Shown in pieces: positions 57,712 through 64,000 of a stretch of 64,000 bases of DNA. Within the stretch, counting starts at the first letter, position 1, and the number at the start of each line of letters is the position of its first letter. The notes below the pieces were generated by a model that was not told where the DNA came from, did not search any database, and was given only the letters and a program-made list of their open reading frames with translations. The DNA lies in assembly GCF_023895975.1 (NCBI RefSeq), contig NZ_JALBWM010000007.1, positions 24,001-88,000 on the forward strand, read 5' to 3'. Position numbers and translations under genes: made by a program. Origin of the DNA: Microbulbifer okhotskensis. GTDB taxonomy: Bacteria > Pseudomonadota > Gammaproteobacteria > Pseudomonadales > Cellvibrionaceae.

Positions 57712-58316
57712 TATTTAAAGCCGCCCCCTTGTGCGAGCCATTCTGTTTCTGCTGGAGTGGATATTCGACCCAAAGCCGCATTGCGGTGAGGGAAACGCCC
57801 AAATTGCGTGATGATATCTTGGTGGGCAAGGGCATATCGATAATGTGTTTGAAGATAGGGTGCGGCAATTTTGTCTTCTGTGAAGGTTTGCTGCAACAGT
57901 TGAAAGTAATCTACCGAGCGCTGCTGCGTCTCGGCTAGCTCACTGTGCTCCAAAGGCATACCCAAGAAAACTTGCTGGTACAGGCCCAGGTGGGCGGTAG
58001 CTCCGCGCTGAATAACCGCCTCAGTGATCTTCAGTGCCTTTGCGTCACCGGCGAATGCCAGGCCGGTACCTCGGTTAATATTCCTGGATAGTTGGTCACA
58101 AAGTATCAGCAGCGCAAGCTCACCTTCCAGTGTCAGGTGCCAGTGGCCCAGCTCGCCCTGGATTGCTGATGTGGTTATTGTACCGAAATGATCTGCAACA
58201 TAGGAATCCACCTCAGGGGTGGCCGCAAACCATAAATCCCGGCATTGCCTGGGGGGTTGGTGTTTAAGGTCTGCGCTACCGAACCAAAAAGCCAGGATGT
58301 CTTTGGGGGTTGTCAT
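57711..58316 (-). CDS. DUF924-family protein
   Basis: A 201-residue soluble helical protein of TPR-like type. The family start PKDILAFWFGSADL and the FLGMPLEHSELAETQQRSVDYF and YRYALAHQDIITQFGRFPHRN blocks are present. I chose the ATG at 58316 because the 37 codons upstream to 58427 show no conservation; that longer start has GGAAG upstream and cannot be excluded. Function unknown. The stop overlaps the LysE start. Confidence 0.85.
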   Translation of the reverse strand: MTTPKDILAFWFGSADLKHQPPRQCRDLWFAATPEVDSYVADHFGTITTSAIQGELGHWHLTLEGELALLILCDQLSRNINRGTGLAFAGDAKALKITEAVIQRGATAHLGLYQQVFLGMPLEHSELAETQQRSVDYFQLLQQTFTEDKIAAPYLQTHYRYALAHQDIITQFGRFPHRNAALGRISTPAETEWLAQGGGFK

Positions 58317-58484
58317 ATCGAAGGCGTATTCCAGTTTATTGGTGGTGATTGAGCCGGTATTCCATAGATGTTCTCCTGTATAGGAAAGGTATTCCAGAAC
58401 TGGCGCAAAAATATTTTCTGGCTGCATCTAGCCGGGCTTCCAGTCTCGTCATAGTGGCGTACAAGGGAAAACTGGGAGATCACA

Positions 58485-58781
58485 ATGTTTAGTCTGAGGT
58501 CATCTAAAAAGGTACAATTTTGTGCCGCTCTATCATTGATAGTTGCGGCCCTGCACACGGGACAGGTTGCAGCGGCTGGAGTGGGAATCTCCTCTGGGAA
58601 GATTCGCCGAGAGCTCACGCAAAAGATTGATCAGCAAATGCTGCAAAAGCTCAGTGAGTGTATCGATAAAAGCGGAGAGGTTGACGAAGGGATACCTTAC
58701 CCGGTGCGTATAGCCGAGGACAAGGTACAGAGCGGTGGAGCGGCCAACCCCTATACCAAGGGCCGTTTGACTGTGATGTAG
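58485..58781 (+). CDS. small secreted protein, function unknown
   Basis: A 98-residue protein with an N-terminal signal (FCAALSLIVAALHTGQVAAA). The mature ~65 residues are charged and end with YTKGRLTVM. I recognise no family. It lies ~60 bases before the ECF unit on the same strand and could be its first gene. Confidence 0.5.
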   Translation: MFSLRSSKKVQFCAALSLIVAALHTGQVAAAGVGISSGKIRRELTQKIDQQMLQKLSECIDKSGEVDEGIPYPVRIAEDKVQSGGAANPYTKGRLTVM

Positions 58782-58843
58782 TCAATTGTCACCAGCCCCC
58801 GACGGTAACAACACTGATAACTAGAACGATTAGAGAATCTGTA

Positions 58844-59644
58844 ATGAGAGCGAGAAAACCACATTCTTTCCAAGCGGCCATCCGTTGTTGGATTGCCATT
58901 ATGGCATCTTGCATTGCTCTGGGTAGCTGGGCACAGGAGGGTAGTGAGGTAATACCTGAGCCTCCACCAGCCCCGGAGATCGAAGCCTCTGACTTCAGCC
59001 CCGAGAAGCGCGTGCGTATTATGCGTGAAGACGGTGTCCTCACTATTAAAACCCAAGGTGAGAACGGCGAGCGCAGCGAGGTACAGGTTGATCTGGGCGG
59101 GGAGTTTGGAGGTCCGCTAAGTCAAAAGATTATTGAGCGGCTTAAAGACAAAGGCATCCTGGATATCGATGGCCAGGTGACCGGTGAAACCCTCAATAGC
59201 GTACCCGATAACGTCAGGATAGGCCTCTCAGCAGATCGCGACCATGCAAGTCAGCGCTGGGCTCATCGACACGCATCACACGAAGGCGATGATGATTCAT
59301 GGCTAATTCCTGTGGTGGCGCTGTTCTGTGTATTTGGGATGCCGGTATTGATTGTATGGTTGGTGACACGCAGTAGTTACCGCAAAAAGCAACTGGTGAT
59401 GAATAACATCAATCGAATGGTTGCGGATGGTAGAGACGTCCCTCCTGAGCTTATAGACCTGCTTGAGGAAAGGGAGCCTGTCAATTCCAGTGATCGCGGC
59501 ATCACCTTGATCGCAATAGGTGCAGCAGTATTCCTCTCTCTCTCAGCGCTGGCTGGAATAGGGGTGGGCAGTCTCGGATTGATCCCTCTGTTTATCGGTG
59601 TGGCTCGCTATGTGAACTGGAAGCTAGATAACAAGCAGGCGTAG
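58844..59644 (+). CDS. exported membrane protein with DUF6249-like domain
   Basis: A 266-residue protein with a signal peptide (IAIMASCIALGSWA), a hydrophilic part of ~125 residues, then a membrane helix (LIPVVALFCVFGMPVLIVWL, ~155-175), a cytoplasmic loop and a second helix pair at the C-terminus. The C-terminal half resembles DUF6249. Residues KKQLVMNNINRMVADGRDVP lie in the loop. It starts 63 bases after the small secreted protein and ends 11 bases before the sigma factor, so it may sense the envelope for it. Confidence 0.6.
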   Translation: MRARKPHSFQAAIRCWIAIMASCIALGSWAQEGSEVIPEPPPAPEIEASDFSPEKRVRIMREDGVLTIKTQGENGERSEVQVDLGGEFGGPLSQKIIERLKDKGILDIDGQVTGETLNSVPDNVRIGLSADRDHASQRWAHRHASHEGDDDSWLIPVVALFCVFGMPVLIVWLVTRSSYRKKQLVMNNINRMVADGRDVPPELIDLLEEREPVNSSDRGITLIAIGAAVFLSLSALAGIGVGSLGLIPLFIGVARYVNWKLDNKQA

Positions 59645-59655
59645 GAACACCGAGT

Positions 59656-60210
59656 ATGGACCTCAATGACGAGGAATTAATCAGGCGGGCCGTCAAGGAC
59701 GGGGACCAGCGGGCTTATGCCCAGCTGGTTCGTCGCTATCAATCACAGCTGCGATTCTCGCTCTGTCAGCTGTGCGATGGTGACCAGGGCCTGGCAGACG
59801 ATATGGCACAGGAGGCTTTTATCAAGGCCTACAAGGCGTTGCCGGCATTTAGGGGAGATGCCCGTTTCAGCACTTGGCTGTACCGTATCGCCTATAATCT
59901 CGTTATGAGTCACAAGCGTAAGAATACGCCCGATGTGGACCAGGAAGCGGTGGACAGGGCTCAGGCGAATGAGAGTATCGAAGAGTCCCGGCAGCTGGGT
60001 ATGGCCCGCGATCTGAATTCGGCCATGGAGTCCCTGAGCGATGCCCAGCGTCAGGCAATTCACCTGTGTATGCATCGGGGTTTTTCTCATGAGGAGGCGG
60101 CCGGCATTATGAAATTGCCGCTTGGTACGGTAAAATCCCATGTCAACCGCGCTCGGGCCAAGCTGCGGAGTTTGCTTCAGCCCTGGCGTGAGGAGGTGGT
60201 AAATGGTTAA
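59656..60210 (+). CDS. ECF-type RNA polymerase sigma factor
   Basis: A 184-residue sigma-70 family factor. Region 2 shows QEAFIKAYKALPAFRGDARF and WLYRIAYNLVMSH; region 4 shows CMHRGFSHEEAAGIMKLPLG before VKSHVNRARAKL. It should direct polymerase to a small set of promoters. Its stop overlaps the next gene by eight bases. No typical zinc anti-sigma HxxxCxxC is visible in that gene, so regulation is unusual. Confidence 0.9.
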   Translation: MDLNDEELIRRAVKDGDQRAYAQLVRRYQSQLRFSLCQLCDGDQGLADDMAQEAFIKAYKALPAFRGDARFSTWLYRIAYNLVMSHKRKNTPDVDQEAVDRAQANESIEESRQLGMARDLNSAMESLSDAQRQAIHLCMHRGFSHEEAAGIMKLPLGTVKSHVNRARAKLRSLLQPWREEVVNG

Positions 60211-60577
60211 TTTTGAGCAGCGCAACACTAAGGGTTATACCTTGAGTGAAATGGCTTTAGAGGGCAATGACCAGGAGTTCGATGCCTGGTTGGGCGAACA
60301 ACTGCAGTTCAATGAGCCCCATTTGGATAATGACGGTTTTTGTGATCGGGTGATGGCGGCCTTGCCTGCGGCGCCCAATCGTACAAAGCGCCGCGCCAGC
60401 CGTTATCAGTACATTGCTGTAGCGGCGGCCTTGGGAGTAGTCGCCTGGCAATTCCCATTTGCCGAGATACTCACTGAGGTTGCCAAGCAATCTATCAGCT
60501 TGTACAGCCTGGTGGGCGTTGGACTTGCCTCCTCCCTAGTGGTGATGACCGGGGGCATTTTTGCCGCTCGCCGTTGA
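60203..60577 (+). CDS. short membrane protein, possible anti-sigma factor
   Basis: A 124-residue protein translated by overlap with the sigma factor, with GAGGAGG before the ATG at 60203. An N-terminal ~65-residue cytoplasmic part (FDAWLGEQLQFNEPHLDNDG) precedes two membrane segments (YIAVAAALGVVAWQFPFAEI and SLYSLVGVGLASSLVVMTGG). The placement right after an ECF sigma gene is typical of anti-sigma factors, but no known motif is present. Confidence 0.6.
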   Translation: MVNFEQRNTKGYTLSEMALEGNDQEFDAWLGEQLQFNEPHLDNDGFCDRVMAALPAAPNRTKRRASRYQYIAVAAALGVVAWQFPFAEILTEVAKQSISLYSLVGVGLASSLVVMTGGIFAARR

Positions 60578-61060
60578 GCGCGTTCTTACCCCATATCCAG
60601 CACACACTCCCTAAATATCCCAGGGGGTGGGTGCTCAATCCTCCCTTAAAAACAAACTGGCTTACTTGCTAAGTACCCGGTACCCAGTGATACCTGAGGA
60701 TTGAAGAGCATCCTCAAAACTTCTTTCCTGTATTTCCCTTTATCGGCCATGTGTAAGCCTTAAAGTTGCCACATCTTGCGATTCGCAAGGTGTGATGACT
60801 GGTTGGCAGCGATAGGTGTTTTCATTGATGAAGTCAGGCGATTCTCTTTCAGGGTGACGCTAGGTTCCGTAGCACCCCGTTATTTTCAAACGCCACTGGT
60901 ATTGCCCTAATAAAGCGAATCAAAACACCTGTGTGAGCCAGGTTGCTGGGCGTTACCGACTTGGATTCACTCCTCGGATATTTTTACTCGCAGCGTCAAT
61001 TCAGATTGCTGGAGAGGGCCTATGTCTATGAGATGTACAAGCGCTATTGGCCGTTGCTGG
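60578..61060. other. 483-base gap without a supported gene
   Basis: Open frames here are short and unconserved. It contains a 7-base hairpin at 60695-60716 and a stronger 11-base hairpin at 60770-60794, listed separately. No T-tract follows either. Confidence 0.5.
60770..60794. repeat. strong isolated hairpin
   Basis: CACATCTTGCG and CGCAAGGTGTG pair over eleven bases with one G-U around an ATT loop. No T-tract follows on either strand, so it is not a normal terminator; it may be a regulatory or repeat element. Confidence 0.5.
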
Positions 61061-61201
61061 TTACTCCTCTCCAGCTTCCTGCTCATGCTTGGCACGTTCG
61101 GCTTTGGATACATATCGCGGCTTACTCTTGGGGTTGAGCTTGTCGTTAATCTTCTTGGCTTTCTTTTTCAGGATCTGGTTGACTTTTTTCTTGCGGTTCA
61201 T
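61061..61201 (-). CDS. DUF2986-family small basic protein
   Basis: A 46-residue protein, MNRKKKVNQILKKKAKK to the end, rich in Lys and Arg, with KPRYVSKAERAKHE near the C-terminus. This pattern fits DUF2986, short basic proteins of unknown function known from Vibrio and Shewanella. The gene is below the size most gene finders report. The ribosome site is weak (GAGTAAG). A nucleic-acid-linked role is possible from charge alone. Confidence 0.65.
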   Translation of the reverse strand: MNRKKKVNQILKKKAKKINDKLNPKSKPRYVSKAERAKHEQEAGEE

Positions 61202-61363
61202 TACTTACTCGATGGGATTGAGGGTATAGACGACTGGTATGGTTCACCGCTATAGCAAGCGGACTGCGAACATTCTAGCGTCATCGGCGCAGCTAACCAA
61301 CGAGGTGGGATCTTGTGCTACATTGCTCGCCGTATTTCCTTCGCCCCACAGTGAGCCCATGCA

Positions 61364-62047
61364 ATGAAACCCTGGATCGAACTCGGTACTGCCCATATTC
61401 CCAACAATGGAGGCACACTTAAGCTACGCCAACGCGACCAGGAGTTCTCCATCACCTTGTCCGGGGTTCGTGGCGAGTTAATGAGCAGCCGCGCCTTTAA
61501 CAGTGAGCAGCAGTTGGCATTGCAAGGTTGCGCCCACCTAAACAAGCGCAAGAGCGCCCGCGTCGTTGTCGGCGGTATGGGCATGGGCTATACGTTGGCC
61601 GCCGCCCTCGAGGTACTGCCGTCCTGCGCTGAAGTCATCGTCGCCGACCTGATCCCCGAGGTGGTCGAGTGGAATCGTGGCGCATTGGGGGACTGCGCTG
61701 GCCGGCCACTGGACGATAGCCGCTGTGTTGTTCATATCGGCGATGTAGGCGATTTGCTGGTGAAGCCTGAGTGCAGTTATGACGCCGTACTACTGGATGT
61801 CGACAATGGTCCCGAAGGGCTGACCCACAGCGATAACAGCTGGCTTTATTCCATCGATGGGACCAGCTGTATCTACAGCAGCCTAACTCCTGGCGGTATC
61901 CTGGCGGTGTGGTCCGCAGGGCCCGATAACATGTATGTTAATCGACTGAGGAAGGCAGGATTTCAGGTTGAAGTAGCGACGGTGCGTGAACGTCCAGGCA
62001 AAGGTGCACGTCATACTATATTTTTGGCAAAGAAATCGGCCAGGTAA
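61364..62047 (+). CDS. spermidine synthase-like methyltransferase-fold protein
   Basis: A 227-residue protein with a Rossmann fold: the cofactor loop RVVVGGMGMGYTLAAALEVL near residue 65, then VIVADLIPEVVEW and AVLLDVDNGPEGLTH. The layout resembles spermidine synthases, but the aspartate pattern for putrescine binding is not clear, so I leave out a specific reaction. The gene stands alone with ~160 bases upstream of its start. Confidence 0.8.
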   Translation: MKPWIELGTAHIPNNGGTLKLRQRDQEFSITLSGVRGELMSSRAFNSEQQLALQGCAHLNKRKSARVVVGGMGMGYTLAAALEVLPSCAEVIVADLIPEVVEWNRGALGDCAGRPLDDSRCVVHIGDVGDLLVKPECSYDAVLLDVDNGPEGLTHSDNSWLYSIDGTSCIYSSLTPGGILAVWSAGPDNMYVNRLRKAGFQVEVATVRERPGKGARHTIFLAKKSAR

Positions 62048-62446
62048 GGGACCTGACAATTAGATGGCCCTACTTGGCTTGGGCCGCTGGATTGGGCTTA
62101 ATGGGTAGGAGCAGATTTATAGCTTCACTATTTTGCCGACTTTAATGCCCGCAGCTTTATTACAGAGAAATCAGTTCCTACGGTAAATTCAACGTTTCTG
62201 TGGGGAGGGGCTGGATCGAGCATGTTGAGAGCGTTGTGTTTAATTTCCTCGTTACCATTGAGTGGCCACGAGAAAAGCCACAGAGCTAAAAGGCAAATAT
62301 GGATATTAAATGCCACTCACCAGTATGAGGATATATAAAATATCTATTGCTGCAAGGGCGGAAAAATAAGTTTCAGTGCTGAATTTATAGGTTAATCAGC
62401 AGTAATCTGGGGGTGACCGTACCGTTTGATTTGTTAAGTTTTCCTT
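62048..62446. other. intergenic region before the accessory genes
   Basis: About 400 bases, GC falling toward the right. A 62-codon frame on the minus strand (62128-62316) has a hydrophobic start but no ribosome site, and I do not support it as a gene. Confidence 0.45.
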
Positions 62447-62959
62447 CTAATCCATAAACGGGCAGGGCTTCTTTAGAGTCATTTCAAAATGATGAGGTTT
62501 GCAATATACGCTGTGTTTGACAGTGCCTCTTGGGCACAATTCACTTTTGCAATGTATACTCTCCCTTTCGAGACCAAGCTGGTCATAAAAATCTCGATCC
62601 AGATTTCCTTGTTGTTCCTTTGACGAGTTGGGTTTGAATCCTGGATGCGGCAAAAAGGCATCGTGGTCGTAGTAGTAAATAAGTGACTCTAGCAATAAAT
62701 CATCTGTAAATTCATATTTCAGCCTTTTGGCGAATGAAGCGATGTCTTCAATAGTGCCAGAGTCCAGGATAGAGATGAGGCCTTTTTTCTGTGCAATTAA
62801 TGGTTCATCGTCCTCATCTACTTCATTGTCCTCCAATGCATCAATGTCTATAAATAAGCTAGGAGTGTCCAGATTCCATTTTCTATCCTTTGGTAGATAT
62901 AGCCATCCTTCTTCAAGGTGCTCACTTGCACGTTTTAATATATTGATTAATGGCTCCAT
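62447..62959 (-). CDS. DUF7716-like protein, possible immunity protein
   Basis: A 170-residue protein. Residues ~15-105 (WLYLPKDRKWNLDTPSLFID, then ALEDNEVDEDDEPL and YYYDHDAFLP) fit DUF7716, often found beside polymorphic toxins. The C-terminal part CKSELCPRGTVKHSVYCKPH to KKPCPF holds a probable zinc-binding cluster. No toxin gene is visible next to it. The ATG at 62959 was chosen over a longer frame to 63013; no clear ribosome site. AT-rich and probably acquired. Confidence 0.6.
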   Translation of the reverse strand: MEPLINILKRASEHLEEGWLYLPKDRKWNLDTPSLFIDIDALEDNEVDEDDEPLIAQKKGLISILDSGTIEDIASFAKRLKYEFTDDLLLESLIYYYDHDAFLPHPGFKPNSSKEQQGNLDRDFYDQLGLERESIHCKSELCPRGTVKHSVYCKPHHFEMTLKKPCPFMD

Positions 62960-63186
62960 AGATATTCTGAATCTCAAATTTTTAGTGGCGGTTTTCGGGG
63001 TACAGCGCTGCATGGCTGGCCAAGCCGGTTTTAAGAGCCAAAAGAACCGCCTCCATATGGCAGGACCCTCTTGTAGTTATTGGTCCAGCTTTGTAAGGCA
63101 GAAATAAAGCGTATTGTATTGCCATTCTTGCACTAGCTGTTGAAATCTCATGTCGTCTCTCTAGCTCAGGGTTGGCCTTTGCCCTT

Positions 63187-63669
63187 TTAGCCAACCTTTA
63201 GGCCTCCCTGGCCCACCTCTATTTCGTAAGTTGTAAATTTGCCTCCAAGAATATCACTCTGATAGACCTTCTTGGCTATCTTTTTCAAGAAATTGTATTC
63301 GGGTCGGGTATTGAGGAGGTGTATATGGATTATGGTGTGACCTAATTCTTTGGCCCAACTCATCATTTCAAAAAAAACTGGCCTTCCCAACCCCCAATAG
63401 ATGTCTTCAATGACAATGGCAATTTCATAATTCTGTCCCTCGAGCTGAATGCCACACCATCCGGCCAGCTGCTTGTCAATTGTAATAGCTCTAACCCTGC
63501 AGCCATGACGGAAATCGGTATCAACCTTACTATTTATCCACTCGGCTATGCTCTCAGGGTTGAATGGCGCATGATCAACTAAATGCTGTCTTGTTGTCTT
63601 TTTATTTAATAAAGATAAAAGTTTTTTAGGCTCTATTTCATTGAGTTTTCGGTATTCTAAATGGCGCAT
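63187..63669 (-). CDS. GNAT-family N-acetyltransferase
   Basis: A 160-residue protein with the GNAT pattern: AGWCGIQLEGQNYEIAIVI, then DIYWGLGRPVFFEMMSWAKE (in place of the usual RxxGxG/A acetyl-CoA loop) and the C-terminal HIHLLNTRPEYNFLKKIAKK. It should transfer an acetyl group to an unknown amine. It is AT-rich, like the neighbouring DUF7716-like gene, and both seem part of the accessory end of the window. Confidence 0.7.
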   Translation of the reverse strand: MRHLEYRKLNEIEPKKLLSLLNKKTTRQHLVDHAPFNPESIAEWINSKVDTDFRHGCRVRAITIDKQLAGWCGIQLEGQNYEIAIVIEDIYWGLGRPVFFEMMSWAKELGHTIIHIHLLNTRPEYNFLKKIAKKVYQSDILGGKFTTYEIEVGQGGLKVG

Positions 63670-63992
63670 ATAACTGTCGACGTTAAAGTTGTGATGTTGG
63701 TATCTTAGCTATTTATAGGCGAGAGAGTGATGATTTGTTAATGTGAAAGAATACAGCAGGTTCTTAGCGAAAGTATAATATTTTTAACGTTTTGCAATAT
63801 AATTGATCGATGTGAGGGCTGCCAAGGTGATTCAATGTAAAGTTTTGTTTTCTCTTGCTTAAGCTAGGCGTGAATGGGTGGAAGTTACCATGATAGAGTT
63901 ATAACCGAATCTGGTGTTTGAGGGTTTGAAAGAAAGTAGCGTATCTGGTTGATTTGTTGTTGCCAAACAAAGCCAACCAGGAATACGCCGCT
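63670..63992. other. AT-rich region with an inverted repeat at its right end
   Basis: No gene was found. Bases 63939-63988 form an imperfect inverted repeat, listed separately. Confidence 0.4.
63939..63988. repeat. long imperfect inverted repeat
   Basis: The left arm GCGTATCTGGTTGATTTGTT and the right arm AACAAAGCCAACCAGGAATACGC (from 63967) pair over about 20 bases with small bulges. It could be a transposon end, an attachment site or a strong RNA hairpin ahead of the ORF at 63993. Confidence 0.55.
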
Positions 63993-64000
63993 ATGGACAA
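63993..64000 (+). CDS. start of a gene running off the window
   Basis: ATGGACAA starts an open frame that leaves the window after two full codons (Met-Asp). AGGAA at 63979-63983 is placed about nine bases upstream. The inverted repeat just before it suggests a transposase, but nothing of the protein can be read. Confidence 0.3.

Noticed and set aside
60943..61255. overlapping plus-strand frames of 60-77 codons
   Set aside because: They are antisense to the DUF2986-like gene and have no ribosome sites.
62982..63194. 70-codon minus-strand frame between the accessory genes
   Set aside because: Overlaps the upstream part of the DUF7716-like frame and shows no recognised family or ribosome site.

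Overview
The window is chromosomal DNA from a gammaproteobacterium. A marine member of the Cellvibrionales, close to Microbulbifer, is my best guess. The evidence is the gene order tRNA-Leu, tig, clpP, clpX, lon, hupB, ppiD, mltD, gloB, methyltransferase, rnhA, dnaQ, nhaB, scaffold protein, nudC, which matches the order I recall from Pseudomonas. Also pointing this way are a PsrA-type operator on fadBA, an Na+/H+ antiporter, a PL14-type polysaccharide lyase-like protein, and families such as DUF6471, DUF2170, DUF2491 and DUF2986 that are common in marine gammaproteobacteria. The genus is an inference; no 16S gene is present.

Region 1 (1-26375) is core genome. It holds the end of a ketoacyl synthase, an XRE-cupin regulator, the fatty-acid oxidation pair fadBA, tRNA-Leu(UAG), the protein quality-control block tig-clpP-clpX-lon-hupB-ppiD, then mltD, gloB, a YafS-like methyltransferase, rnhA, dnaQ, nhaB, an Hpt-like scaffold protein, nudC, sohB and acuI. 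Many starts are GTG or TTG with good ribosome binding sites.

Region 2 (26376-37562) is mixed: a patatin-like lipase, a secreted PL14-like protein with a cysteine-rich tail, truC, an orphan transcription unit (promoter, 11-codon ORF, hairpin, terminator) in front of rtcB, a small basic protein, a YchJ-like protein, and a TetR-controlled RND efflux pair.

Region 3 (37563-43960) is the mobile and accessory part: an IS30-family element with a frameshifted transposase abuts a remnant of an IS66-family element that truncates a glycosyltransferase gene. A secreted HNH endonuclease and a large UPF1-like helicase with a nuclease-like tail follow.

Region 4 (44106-50062) is the most interesting block. 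It is an operon resembling yjfIJKLMC of E. coli: DUF2170, PspA, a two-TM potassium channel with an RCK domain, DUF2491, DUF350, DUF1190 lipoprotein and an ATP-grasp ligase. It looks like a membrane-linked stress module coupling a PspA scaffold, an ion channel and a peptide or polyamine ligase.

Region 5 (50071-62047) holds a PagL-like lipid A deacylase, a hybrid histidine kinase, a pair of exported amidohydrolases of which the second has lost its metal ligands, a MAPEG protein, SOS-regulated yebG, LysE and DUF924 proteins, an ECF sigma factor unit and a spermidine synthase-like protein. Region 6 (62048-64000) is AT-rich and accessory: a DUF7716-like immunity-type protein, a GNAT acetyltransferase, and an inverted repeat just before a new ORF that runs off the window.
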